Shown piece after piece: positions 34,963 through 46,591 of a stretch of DNA of 64,000 bases; the stretch's first letter is position 1; each line of letters starts with the position of its first letter. Under the pieces are notes generated by a model. That model was not told the origin of the DNA. It did no database searches and saw only the letters and a list, made by a program, of their open reading frames with translations. The translations under genes and the position numbers were made by a program. The stretch is from Cryptomeria japonica (taxonomy: Eukaryota > Streptophyta > Pinopsida > Cupressales > Cupressaceae): contig NC_081407.1 of the NCBI RefSeq assembly GCF_030272615.1, positions 139,690,897 through 139,754,896 on the forward strand, in the 5' to 3' direction.

Positions 34963-36171
34963 TTGAAAGATCTCATTCAGGATCTTATTGATCGAGGAGA
35001 AATTGAAATTGAAGGACATGACCCAAAAACAACAAATAATGATCATCTGATGTTCAAAAATCCACTTCCATCACAAGATCAAAGGGGTCCTTCCACTTCT
35101 AGGCGAGGCACTGATACCACTGATTATACACAGGTTGCGTATAATTACACTGTAAATCATTTGTATGATGCCAATGAACAAGTTGCAACTATAACCTTCA
35201 AAAATCCCAACTCAAATTGCAATGTTGTTATGCGTCGCGACAAAGTTACCATAAAGGCAGCTCCACAAGGCACCACCTCCATCCCAAAGTAGTACAATCT
35301 TGTGGAACAATTAGACAAAACCCCTGCGCTTATATCCATTTTAGAGCTTTTGCGTCTATCACCATCTCATAAAACTATCTTGGATCAAGCACTCCAAGAG
35401 GCATCAGTCCCTGCAAACCTGAATACAGACCAATTTCAAGCAATGGTTGGAAGTCTAAAGTCATCACCTTGTCTCACTTTTTCCGAAAGTGACAACTCTT
35501 CCTTCCAGCAACCTCATAATGCCTCACTCCACATCGAAGGATTTATCAACCAGCATAGGATCAAGCGAGTCTTGATTGATAATGAAGCAGGCCTGAATAT
35601 TTGTACACTATAGTTGGTCACATCATTGGGATATGCGGTAGAATCAGTGGATCCTCGTAAGAAGATCACAATCAAAGCCTATGATGATGCAGAGCGTTCA
35701 TCCAAAGGAGCTGTGGTACTACCAATCTGAGTAGGCCCCGTGGTAAAGCACATCATTTGTCAGGTTCTGGACCTTCCTCTGCCATACAATCTATTGTTAG
35801 GAAGACCTTGGATACATGCCATGCAATCCGTTCCATCTACCTACCATCAATGTATCAAGTTCCCACATAACGGTGTAGAGATCACAATTCTGGGCGATGC
35901 AAACCCCTTTGCATTTTGCCATAATATCAGCCATCAACCAGAGATTACTGTTCCTAATAATAGAGAATCCATTTCCTCCACATCATATATAAGTCCAGCC
36001 TCTCTTGCCAGTTCGAACACCACTATACCAAAGAAAGAAAAGCTTAAGATGAAAATAGCAGAGGAAGGTCCCGAGGAATACAACTTGAGTCAACTCTTTT
36101 GTGTGGGACAGATGCCCACTTCTCCTAGAACACATGGTAAACCATAGCAGTTACTCCAGCAACCACTAATC
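34963..36171 (+). pseudogene. Element B aspartic protease region
   Basis: Read in gag's frame through stops at 35290, 35611, 35728 and 36145. The protease core has FINQHRIKRVLIDNEAGLNI, the catalytic Asp at 35578-35580 (A has DNGAGLN, so Gly reads Glu here), then LPLPYNLLLGRPWIHAM, the second hallmark of plant gypsy proteases. Three of the stops replace Gln or Arg codons still present in A. Protease would cut the gag-pol polyprotein; this copy could not. Confidence 0.88.
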
Positions 36172-37770
36172 ATGCCCGCATGTGCTTTGACGCCTTTCAT
36201 CCTTAGAAAGAGTCAAGAAGAAGAAACCCAAGATGAGGACTTAGCAAAATGGATCTATAAAGATCCCATCACCACTGATCTACCACAAGTTAAACTTCCT
36301 ACGGATCAGTATGGCAAAGGTCTCCTCATTATGCAAAGAATGGGATATGATGGTCAGAGTGCTTTGGGATATTGCAAACAAGGACGACATGAACCTCTGC
36401 TACCAGAATTAAAGCCCAAAGGTAATACAGGCCTAGGCTTTGAAAAAGAGATTTTTCCTAAACTAAAATTCAAAAGAAAACCCAGCAAACCATTTTGTCC
36501 GCCTACGGCAAAAAGGACACCTTTCATTATCAAAGCAACATCAAGCACCATCCCCACTGCCCCACCGAGGCTCAGAATCCTAACACAACCATCACCAATG
36601 CCAATCATCCCACCAATCAAACCTATAATCCCATCCGCAACAACAAAAACATCCAAGACATCATCATCAGCAGCAACTGTATCAGAACCCGCAGCAGCAT
36701 CTATGGCACCAGCAGTTCCAGCAGAAGCCACTAAGTCAACACTGCCAATACTCCCAATACCATATTCTTTTATCCCCATTGACCGCCCTGCAGCACCGAT
36801 CACTACAAAGGTACATCAACCAATCACACTTGCAGTATTTAACTCAAAAGACATCCCAGTATGGTATAGTAATCAGATGCCGGAAAGTGACTCAGAGACT
36901 GACTCACATGAGTGGGAATTTGATTCTGTACAACTTAATACATCAGATGAGGAAGACACATCACCACCTCCACCATGCAAAGACATCCCTGTTTATGGAG
37001 AAGCACAGATAAAAACCACTTGGGTTCCTGAACTGGAAACATCTTCCACAAACCCTATGTCTCATCCTACACCTAATTCTGATAGGGAGAGTACCATTAA
37101 CGACCTTCACCATAACGTCTTAACCCTCACTGATACATCTAATGCACTTAACCTAATCGATGAAGTAATGCCCATTATCCACCCTGAACTCATCGAATGG
37201 AACCAACCAAATTCCCCATGCCTTGACTTCTTCCAAAACGATGAGGCCATCATTGACTTTTTGGAATTAAGGGATAACCTACCAAGTGGGGATCACAAAG
37301 CTGGATTCGCCATCGAACTTAATAGCGCAGCATACTTCGGGGCGGATGCCAAACCTTTCAGCTGCAAAAATATAACAATAAAACATGGATCTTCTAGTGA
37401 AAACCACACTGTGGCACTGTTTGATCCAACAAAAGTAAAAAGAAAGAGCGTATCCAATGGTGAAAACCTCTCTGAGGCGCCTGAGGATGAAGGGTTTGAC
37501 ATTCTCCCTGCTAGTACACAACAGGAACGATCAACGATTCTCATCGAGGAAACCAAAGAATACAATGTGGGGACTCCTGAAAATCCTCATGTCATACATC
37601 TGGCATCTCTTCTCACTCCAGAAGAACAGCCTAAATTTATAGAGTTCTTCCAGAAGCGTCAGATCAACTTTGCATGGTCATATGCATACATGCCTGGGCT
37701 TGATCCTGATTTAGTCATGCATCACCTCACCATAGCAGAAGGAGCCAAACCTGTCAAGCAGAAGCTTCGT
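36172..37770 (+). pseudogene. Element B G-patch-like segment and linker
   Basis: This is the N-terminal part of a 646-codon open frame. At 36310-36450 the residues GKGLLIMQRMGYDGQSALGY, then GRHEPLLPEL and GLGFEKE, follow the G-patch pattern (GxxLLxxMGYxxxxxLG..G..EPL..GLG). A Pro/Ala/Thr/Ser-rich linker follows (36500-36840), then an acidic stretch (DSETDSHEWEFDS) and a conserved block MPIIHPELIEWN leading into RT. G-patch domains bind nucleic acids or helicases and also occur next to some retroviral proteases. The role in this element is inferred only from that. A has the same segment, interrupted by one stop and by B itself. Confidence 0.75.
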
Positions 37771-38600
37771 AAGATGCATCCCCAGATTGCAGTGCTAGTC
37801 AAAACAGAACTCAAGAAACTCCTAGATGTTGGTTTCATTAGGCCAATTGATTATGCAGAATGGATCTCCAACATTGTGCCTGTCGGCAAACCAAAAGGGG
37901 GCATCCGCATTTGTACTGACTTCAGAGATCTGAATAAGGCATGTCCTAAGGATGACTTCCCCCTACCAAATATCGACATCATAGTGGATCTGACAGCAGG
38001 ACATGCCATGCTTTCACTCATGGATGGCTTTTCAGGATACAATCAAATAAAGATCGCACCAGAGGACCAACATAAGACATCATTCACATGTCCATGGGGC
38101 ACATATTGCTAGAATGTAATGCCCTTCGGTCTAAAGAATGCAGGAGCAACCTATCAAAGAGCAATGACCACCATTTCCATGACATGATGCATACTATGAT
38201 GGAAGATTATGTTGATGACTTACTAGCAAAATCACTCACCAGAGAAGGGCATCTCCACATCTTAGATAAAATCTTTGATAGACTGGAACAATACCATGTT
38301 CGACTCAACCCAAAGAAATGTGTCTTTGGAGTGACCTCCGGGAAGCTTCTAGGATACATTGTCTCAAGCAAAGGTATTGAGGTCGACCCAGCAAAGGTAA
38401 AAGCAATCATGGACATGCCACCTCCAAAGAATATCAGTCAGCTAAGGACATTACAAGGACGGCTTCAATCCATCCGAAGATTCATTGCACAATTGGCTGA
38501 TAAGTGTCACCCATTCACACACCTGCTACACAAGAACATCCGCTTTCAGTGGGATGCTCGATGCCAGCAAGCATTTCAGACACTCAAAGACTATCTCATG
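37771..38600 (+). pseudogene. Element B reverse transcriptase
   Basis: The fingers and palm read KLRKMHPQIAVLVKTELKKL, GKPKGGIRICTDFRDLNKAC with catalytic Asp at 37918-37920, and MDGFSGYNQIKIAPEDQHKT. A stop (TGG to TAG) at 38110 follows. A one-base deletion near 38186, against A, shifts the frame. The frame from 38195 on carries the catalytic YVDD (38208-38219) and LNPKKCVFGVTSGKLLGYIV. All RT motifs are present, but the enzyme cannot be made as one chain. Confidence 0.93.
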
Positions 38601-39663
38601 AAACCACCATTGCTGATCCCACCAGATCCAAGTAGACCATTGTTACTCTATATCTCAGCAACCAGTACAGCATTGGGTGTACTACTGGCACAACATAATG
38701 CAGAAGGAAAAGAGTGTGCTATTTACTACATCTCTCGCACACTGGTGGGCTATGAACTCAATTACACACCTATTGAGCGAGCTTGCCTAGCAGTAATCTT
38801 AGCAGCCACTAAACTGAGGCACTGTCTGTTAACACACAAAGTACAACTCATTGCAAAGATTGATCCACTCAAGTATTTACTTAACAAAGCAACATTGATA
38901 GGCCGCTTGGCCAAATGGGTGATGATTTTAAGTGAATTTGACATTGAGTACGTGGACCGTAAAGCTATCAAAGGTCAAGTTATTGCAGATCAGTTGGCCG
39001 ATGCACCACTCATAGGCGATCATCCTCTCATTTCCAATTTTCCAGATGAAGAGATATTCATGATCACAACAGCACAACCATGGAAACTATACTTTGATGG
39101 TTCATACACTAAGCATGGCTCGGGGGTAGGCATTCTGTTTATCACACCTCAAGGTGACAGCATCCCGAAGTCTTACAGGCTCACATTTCCATGCACTAAC
39201 AACATAGCAGAATATGAGGCCTTGATCACAAGACTCAGGCTAGCCGTACAATGGAAATTACAAGAACTACAAGTATATGGTGACTCACAACTAGTCATTC
39301 GACAAGCAACTGATGAATATCAGACCAAGGATGATAAACTCATGCCATATAAGCAAATGGTGGACACTCTAAAGACATCATTTACTACTATCACTTTTGA
39401 GCAGATACCAAGAGATCAGAATCGAGCTGCTGACACTATGGCTACCATCGCATCTCTCCTAGATCTTCCACAAAATTCAACACACTACGAGTTCTTGGTA
39501 GAACAGCTTTGGATCCCCGCTTATGATATCCCTGAATCCGAGATGATATGTCGCCTTGTCGGTTCTGAATCCCCATGGTACGGTGAGTTCTACACCTATC
39601 TCCGCGATCACACCCTTCCTCTCAACCAATCAAATAACCAACGTAAAACCTTCATTCGCTAAA
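38601..39663 (+). pseudogene. Element B RNase H and archaeal-type second RNase H
   Basis: This is one open frame within 38088-39662. The first RNase H (about 38600-39000) has LLLYISATSTALGVLLAQHN, CAIYYISRTLVGYELNYTPI and LSEFDIEYVDRKAIKGQVIA. The second (39085-39480) has YFDGSYTKHGSGVGI, NIAEYEALITRL, VYGDSQLVIRQA and RAADTMATIASLL, that is Asp, Glu, Asp, Asp in order, all present. The two domains in tandem define the Tat lineage. The frame ends at TAA 39661-39663, where A has CAA. This is the longest intact stretch of the pol of B. Confidence 0.92.
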
Positions 39664-40832
39664 CTGCTCGATATACCATTATTGCCGAAACCCTATACCG
39701 ATGCGGTCTTGATGGTACTCTCCTTCGATGTCTGGAACAAGATGAGATAACAAAGGCTTTGGAAGAAGTCCATGAGGGCATTTGCGGGACTCATTCAAGT
39801 GGTCCATCACTAGCCAAGAAACTCCTGCGCAATGGATACTATTAGCCATCTATGGAAAAAGATTCCTACTACTTTGTCAGAAAATGCAAGAAATGCCAAG
39901 TTCATGGTGACCTGATACATGCACCAGCCCAGGAACTGCAACCAATCACAACACCATGGCCTTTTTGTCAATGGGGCCTTGACCTTGTGGGTAAAATCCA
40001 TCCATCTTCATCCAATGGCCATAAATTCATTATTACCGCCACCGAATATTTCACAAAATGGATCGAAGCTGTTCCACTTACCCAAGTCACCGGCAAGCAG
40101 ATTGCCTCATTCATCCTCAACTACATCATCTGCCGGTATGGTGTGCCCATGTCCATCATCACAGATAACGGTCTTCCTTTCAAAAATCAGGATGTTCGCG
40201 AACTCTGTGAGAAATTTCACATCCAACATCGCTTTTCCACTCCCTATTACCCACAAGGCAATGGTCAGGCCGAAGCATCCAATAAAAACATACTAAGGAT
40301 CCTAAAGAAGACAGTCAATGATGCCGGCTGTGACTAGCATGTTCAACTAAATCCGACACTATGGGCATATCGAACTAGCATTCGAACCCTTACAGGTGCA
40401 ACTCCTTATTCATTGGTCTATGGTGCAGAAGCTATCTTGCCTATTGAGGTCGAGATACCATCATTACGGGTTTCCTTGCATAATCTCATCGATGACGAAG
40501 CCTACAGAGTATCCCGTCTTCAGGACTTAGAGTTACTTGATGAGAAACGACAAGTTGCATACAATCACCTCAAAGCCTATCAGCAGCGCATGAGTAGAAG
40601 CTACAATCACCGAGTTAGATCTCATACATTTGAGGTAGGTGATCTTGTTCTACGAGAGAATCCTCGCAACCAACCACATAGAGAACATCAGGGAAAGTTT
40701 GAATCAAACTGGCTGGGCCCATATGTTGTCACTATTGTATTCGGGTCCGGGGCATATCAGTTGGCTACATCAGAAGGAGAACCGCTCGCAGATCCAATCA
40801 ACAACATGCACCTAAAACGGTTTTATACCTAA
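39664..40832 (+). pseudogene. Element B integrase
   Basis: The HHCC zinc module (EVHEGICGTH, then CKKC) lies at 39760-39900 and is interrupted by a TAG at 39844-39846. The core has the first Asp in LDLVGKIHPSS, the second in IITDNGLPFKN and the Glu in GQAEASNKN (40272-40274), so the DDE triad is complete. A second stop at 40336-40338 replaces the Trp kept in A. The C-terminal frame 40413-40832 carries VGDLVLRENPRNQ and the GPY module WLGPYVVT and ends FYT. Apart from two stops the domain looks well conserved. Confidence 0.92.
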
Positions 40833-43185
40833 GGTGTCCAGAGCATCAGGCTCCCCTGCATATCAGAAAATACCAAAAACATCCAGAAAAATGTCCTGAA
40901 GAAAATACAAAAACATTCAAAAAGTAAAGAAAAATCATGCATCCAAATGGTGAACAACCACTCCGGTGGCACCTTGGGTAAGTGTGATGGTGAAAACCTG
41001 GCAAACAGGCGCCACTCGTAAAGACAATGGCTCTAGTATCTTTCAGGCTCGTTGCGATCACATTCATACATACACACATCCATCCATCCGAAACCATGGC
41101 TTGTTATCAATCACCAATCAGAGAAAGTACTTCATGCGTCTTGCATCCTGCTTTTTCATAGCCATGTCTACACTTGGGGGCAATGCCCTTAAAAATCTAG
41201 ATGATGGAAGTGGATTCTACATTACTGGTGATTCATTGACAAAAACATTCAAAAAGGTCTCACAAAATCCAAAAATATTCAAAAAACATCTCACAAAATC
41301 CAAAAATATTCAAAAAACGTCTCACAAAATCCAAAAACATCAAAAATAAAACAAAAACATGGCAACACTTTGTACATACTCATCCATGAAGATACCAGAA
41401 CAAACATTGACAAAATACTCACAAAATGACCACTTATCAATCAAACCACACAATCAACGTCAACACTCAAAATTGTCTTCCACAAGGATGCATCCTTCCT
41501 TACCAAAACAAAGACAAAAGTGACATTTTCTTTGACAAGAAAATTATGTTCAACTATCAAATCCTTGGTTGCTTTGTGAGTACAATCATTCGTTTATCTG
41601 TATCAGGATCTTTTAGCATTGTTTGGTATCGTTTGCGCATTATTTCCGATGAAGTTCTAGGCCATGTACTAATGGTGTCTACGTGGGAAGTTCACCAAGC
41701 TAGGTGATCTTATGCAAAATGCAGTCGGAGATCACTACGGCTTGCTGACTACATCGTATACCTCGACCATATGAGCATGAACCATTACCAAGGATCCATA
41801 TTCTTTATTCTTTATGTATATATTGTTTGTTTGTAGGTACAATTCTCTTTCTTTGGTTCCTCCTACCTCATCCAAACTGGATAAAGGTTTTATCTCTTAT
41901 TACGGTATGCACTTGTCTCAGGATATGATTAGCCTAAGATCAAGGAGGACGATCCAAGTCATGCATGAAAGGAGATAATCCTTGTCTGTTATGCAAGCAA
42001 TACTCAAGTCAACTTGATCCATTATATCAAGTTGCTTGTATTAACTTGCTATATAAAATCCATGTAAGAAATACTCTGGTCATCTTGAATCTTTATGTCA
42101 AGTTGCTTGTATTTTCTTACAACATTTTAAAGCTCAATGATGAAAAATAAAGCACCATGGATCGTCATTCCATCTCATCTGTATATATTGCATTTCGTTG
42201 CATTCCACCCATCCATACATTCATAATAGTTGCATATCATGCATACATAGTCATAATAATGCATACTCTATTTTACTCATCTTCTTCCATAGGACTCGGT
42301 CCTAGTCCTCCATATCTTCTATCTAACATCAAATCCCCCCTCACCCTCCCTATCTTGATCATCAACATCATCCTAATCCCTTCATCGCTTCCCATCCTCA
42401 CTCATCCACAAAATTAAGCCAGTTACTCTATCTACACAGATACATCGACTCCCACACACCTAGACTATCAACAAATACTCTGATCAAGTATCTTCGGGTC
42501 TCAACAGGTAATCGATTATGGTAATCCTAGACTACATCAGGCATTTATCACAATGACCTAGTCTCAACGGGGTTGCCATGATTCCCCACAACCATCCATC
42601 ACACGCACACACTATCAATTGATCAACCAATCAAACACAATCCAATGGACAATTACATCAATTGTCTACGTCTCAACGAGTATTTTACTTCATCTACCTT
42701 GACTTCATCAGGCAATTATATCAATTGTCTAAGTCACATCAGGTTACTTTGATTCACTTACTCAGACTTTATCATGTCCAAGTGACCAACTGACATCAAC
42801 TGTCACGCTTTGACTTGACTGGGGCAATTAAACTGATTGCACTAGATTGTCCAACCAATTTTGATCAATTGTATAGCATCAATCCAAACCCCACACTACA
42901 TCTGCTATGTATCTCTTGCATGACGTCAAGGTACTCACTGGCTTGTTGTTTTTTCATATTCACTCCATTTTCTCCCATTCTTTCATCATTAGTTTTAATT
43001 TTTTCTATTCTACCTCCCCTCCACTTTTCATTCTTTTTCAAGAGATCGCCCGATTTTTCAAAAAAAAATTCGGCCCATCTCTTGAGGGGGCATACCACCC
43101 ATCAAATTTACATTTTACATTTTATGGGGCATTTCTTCACACCTATTTTTCTTTCTTTGAAACGACGCGATAAACTACACCGTCT
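40833..43185 (+). other. Element B 3' noncoding region
   Basis: About 2.35 kb. It carries the conserved hairpin at 40949-40973. Short direct repeats of CTCACAAAATCCAAAAAYAT follow (about 41257-41345). Blocks of CAATTGATRTAATTGTC type, also seen in A, lie near 42640-42740. An antisense frame (41097-40846) matches an antisense frame in A. Two sense frames near 42815-43204 overlap and are not conserved as proteins. Confidence 0.75.
40949..40973 (+). other. Conserved 25-nt hairpin (element B copy)
   Basis: Identical to the copy of A: GGTG, bulge AACAA, CCAC, loop TCCG, GTGG, CACC. It lies 117 bases after the pol stop and is followed by TTGGGTAAGTGTG, a possible splice donor. Lengths and stem pairings are the same in A, B and D. 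Confidence 0.65.
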
Positions 43186-43199
43186 CAAAGAGGGGCAAA
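43186..43199 (+). other. Element B polypurine tract
   Basis: CAAAGAGGGGCAAA directly precedes the 3' LTR start TGTAGTCAC. It is the plus-strand primer site and matches the tracts of A and D. Confidence 0.93.
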
Positions 43200-44937
43200 T
43201 GTAGTCACATAAATCTGTCCACTTAATTAAATGAATACTTAGTATTTATTTGATTATTTAACCATCAATTAATAATTAATTAAATTAATATTTAATTAAT
43301 TCATCTTAACCCTCTTCTCCTATTAATTAAATAAATTATTCAATTTATTTGATTTAATTCACTTAACCAAATTCAGACCATTAATTAAATAAATAAATCA
43401 TATTTATTTAATTAAATATTCTCTCACATTTAAATAAATTAATATTTATTTAAATCCCCCAAAATCCCACCTCTCACATTTAAATAAATTAACATTTATT
43501 TAAATCACCTTTATCCTCTACCCACTTGCATTTTCCTACAAATACAAGTTGCACAATTATTTTAAATAAATAATTTATTTAAATCACGTTTATCCTCCAC
43601 CCACTTGTATTTTCCTACAAAAGCAAGTTGCACAACTATTTTAAATAAGTTATTTATTTAAAATCCTATTTATCCTCACCCACTTGAAACCTTTAATGGT
43701 TTCCCTTAAAGTCTTCAAACTTGATGGCTTCCTTCTATAGTCTTCTTGAGCCTTTAATGGTTTCCCTTAAAGTCTTCAAACTTGATGGCTTTAAAGTCTT
43801 CAAACTTAATGGCTTCCCTTAAAGTCTTCTTAAGACTTTAATGGTTTTCCTTAAAGTCTTCAAGCCTTTAATGGTTTCCCTCAAAGTCTTCAAGCATTTT
43901 AATGCTTTATCTTCCTTTTTCTCATTTAAATAAATTAATATTTATTTGAATATTTATCCAAATGCAAATTACACCATTTAATTGAAATAAATGATTTTAT
44001 TTTAATTGAAAATACCAAAATTTCTCCCACTTGCATTTTCCTACAAAATCCACTTGCATGCCTAAACCCCTTCTAGATTCTTCTAAACCTTTCTTAATTA
44101 ACCTAATCCATCCCCTAAATATTGTCACATTCCAAAGTAAATTGAAGTCACTTCTCAAAGACTCCAAAGTCTTTGAAAATCAATTAATGCTTTGTGTGTT
44201 CAACAAATTAACCTCTAAAGTCTTCCAAACTACTTATGGCTCTTACATGACCATTAATGGTTAATTCCACTTGCACCCATGGTTAAGGACTTTGACCCCT
44301 AACTTAACCCTCATGTAACCCATGTGTCTCTTCAAAGCATTTATTTCTTTGACTAGGGTAACCATCATGTCCCCTCAAGCATTTAATGCTCCTTATCACT
44401 CCTCTCAAGCCTCCTCATGGTGACACTTGTCAACATGGGATTGGGTTGAAAGTCTCACATAGATTGAATATCTTTCAATCCTAACCCTTGTTAAGATTAC
44501 TCAATCTTAACCCTTCATTTCTCCATTTCTTCTATAAATAGAACCCTTCTCCTCAAGCAAAAAGGAAGCATTAGAGTATTGTTGTTATACTGGCATTAGC
44601 ATAGAGCATTTTCATAGCATCACTATCTACACTTGCATAACATTTGCTTATCATATTCAACTATCTTGAATCTCCATATGGCATCCATGGCTAGTGCTAA
44701 AAGCTGAGAGCTACACTCATTTGGGACTTGGAGATGAGAGGAACAAGGGAGGAGCAACTATGAGCATCTTGATTAGCTATTTTATTCTATGTTTATATGC
44801 TTTCTATTTCATGCTTAATATCTCTCTTGATATGCTTGTTTAGGATAATCTTTTGTTGCTAACACTAACGTTTGTTTCTTGTGCTCTTGTGTGTGTTGCC
44901 ATCAAACAGATTTTCTAATCCTTTTTGCAGAGCATCA
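43200..44937 (+). repeat. Element B 3' LTR
   Basis: The repeat is 1,738 bp and nearly identical to 29307-30983. It has one extra 61-bp unit around 43730-43790 (phrases CTTCTTGAGCCTTTAATGG and AAAGTCTTCAAACTTGATGG) and a few substitutions. It ends GAGCATCA and is followed by the duplication GAATC. The TATA box is at 44533-44540. Confidence 0.97.
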
Positions 44938-45892
44938 GAATCAAATTCCCATTCATGTGAGTCAGTCTCCAAGTCGCTTTCTAGTATCTAATTACTATAC
45001 CATATTGGGATGTCCTTTGAGTTAAACACTGTAGGTGTGATTGGTTTTGTAGATGAAATGATTGGTGCTGCAGGAAGGATTATGGGGATCAATGAATCCG
45101 ATATGGGGAGTATTGGTAGTGTTGACTTTGCTGCTTCTGCTAGAACTGCTGGTGTCGTAGATACTACTGTAGGTTCTGATACCATTGCTGCTGCTAATGG
45201 GGCTATTGATGTTATTGCTGCTGCTGACGGGATCGTTGGTTTGATTGGTGGGATGAAGGGTGTTGTAGATAGTTTTGCTAGGATTTTTAGCCTTAATGGA
45301 GCAGTTGGCATGGTGCGTGGTGTTGCTGATATAACCAAATCTGACCTCTTTGTAATAGGCTGATATAGTGGTTTGTTGGGTTTCCCTTTGAATTTGAGTT
45401 TAGGAAAGATCTCCTTTTGAAAGCCTAGTTTCATGTTATCTTTGGGCTTTAATTCCGGCTACAGCAGTTCATGTCGTCCTTGCTTGCAATGTCCCAAAGC
45501 ACTCTGACCATCATAACCCATTATTTGCATAATGAGAAGGCCTTTGCCATATTGATCTGTGGGAATCTTAGCTTGCGGAATGTCGATGGTGATAGGATCT
45601 TTATAGATCCATTCTATTAAGTTTCATCTCTGGTTTCCTGTTCTTGACTCTTTCCAAGGATGAAAGGTGTCAAAGTACATGCTGGTAGGACCAATGGTGT
45701 TTGTAGTACCTGTTGAGGTTTGCCATGTGTTTTAGGAGAAGTAGGCATTTTCCCAATACAAAAGAGTTGGCTTAGATTGTATTCTCCAGGACCTTCCTCT
45801 GCTATTTTCATCTTGAGCTTCTCTTGTTTGGGTATAGTTGTGTTTGAACTGGAAAGAGAGGGTGGACTTATGTATGATGTGGAGGAGATGGC
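44938..45892 (-). pseudogene. Element A pol: G-patch-like segment and linker
   Basis: Continues the A reading interrupted by B. On the minus strand the G-patch-like segment (about 45430-45560) reads GKGLLIMQ.MGYDGQSALGH, then GRHELL, and is broken by a stop near 45463. Downstream (45434-44988) is the Ala/Thr/Pro-rich linker. The + strand of the linker gives a Gly/Ala/Val-rich frame (45010-45363) that is only its complement. The upstream frame 45811-45617 has MKIAEEGPGEYNLSQLFCIG, matching B at 36052. Confidence 0.8.
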
Positions 45893-46591
45893 TTATCTAT
45901 TGTTGGGAATGGTAATCTCTGGTTGATGACTTATGTTATGACAATATGCAAAGGGGTTTGCATCACCCAGGATCGTGATTTCTACACGATTATGCGGGAA
46001 CTTGATGCACTGATGGTGAGTGGATGGGACAACTTGCATGGCGTGTATCCAAGGTCTTCCCAATAACAAATTGTATGGCAGAGGAAGGTCTAGAACCTGA
46101 CATATGATGTGTTTCACCACGGGGCCCACTCGGATTGGTAGTACAACAACTCCTTTTGATGAGCGCTCTTCATCATCATAAGCTTTGATTGTGATCTTCT
46201 TGCGGGGATCCACTGATTCAATTGCATATCCCAATGCAGTGACTAATTGTAGTGTACAAATATTCAGGCCTGCTCCATTATCGATCAAGACTCGCTTGAT
46301 CCTATGTTGGTTGATAAACCCTTCAATGTGGAGTGAGGCGTTATGAGGTTGCTGGAAGGATGTGTTGTCACTTTCAGAGAAAGTGAGACAAGGTGATGAC
46401 CTTAGATTTCCAACCATGGCTTGGAATTGATCTGTATTTAGGTTTGCAGGGACTAACGCCTCTTGGAGAGCTTGATCCAAAATTATTTTATGGGATGGAG
46501 ATAGACGCAATAGCTCTAAGATAGATATTAGTGCAAGAGTTTTGTCTAATTGGTCCACGAGGTTATACTGCTTTGGGATAGATGGGGTGCC
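45893..46591 (-). pseudogene. Element A aspartic protease
   Basis: A clean 221-codon stretch with FINQHRIKRVLIDNGAGLNI (catalytic Asp near 46277), ITIKAYDDEERSSKGVVVLP and LPLPYNLLLGRPWIHAMQ. The motif DNGAGLN corresponds to the DTGA/DSGA signature. Unlike B, this copy is open across the whole domain, and it supplies the codons (CAG, CAA, CGA) that became stops in B. It lies directly after the knuckle segment in gag's phase. Confidence 0.9.

Larger units (their letters stand above)
29307..44937 (+). mobile_element. Element B: Tat-type Ty3/gypsy retrotransposon, 15.6 kb, nested in A
   Basis: This is a structurally complete element: 5' LTR, primer site, long leader, ORF1, gag, pol with two RNase H domains and integrase, 3' region, polypurine tract and 3' LTR. 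A perfect 5-bp duplication GAATC flanks it (29302-29306 and 44938-44942), inside the pol of element A and in the opposite orientation. By eye the LTRs differ at about one percent of sites plus one 61-bp indel, so it is the youngest insertion here. Although complete, gag-pol holds about nine stops and one frameshift. It belongs to the same family as A, with pol proteins very similar throughout. Confidence 0.97.

Noticed and set aside
40975-40981. GGTAAGT as a splice donor after the hairpin in B (and A)
   Set aside because: D lacks the GT at this place and no acceptor could be paired with it, so it is mentioned but not annotated as an intron.
45010-45363. Gly/Ala/Val-rich + strand frame of 117 codons
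   Set aside because: It is the complement of the Ala/Thr/Pro-rich linker in the pol of element A. A similar complement frame occurs opposite B (36354-36803).
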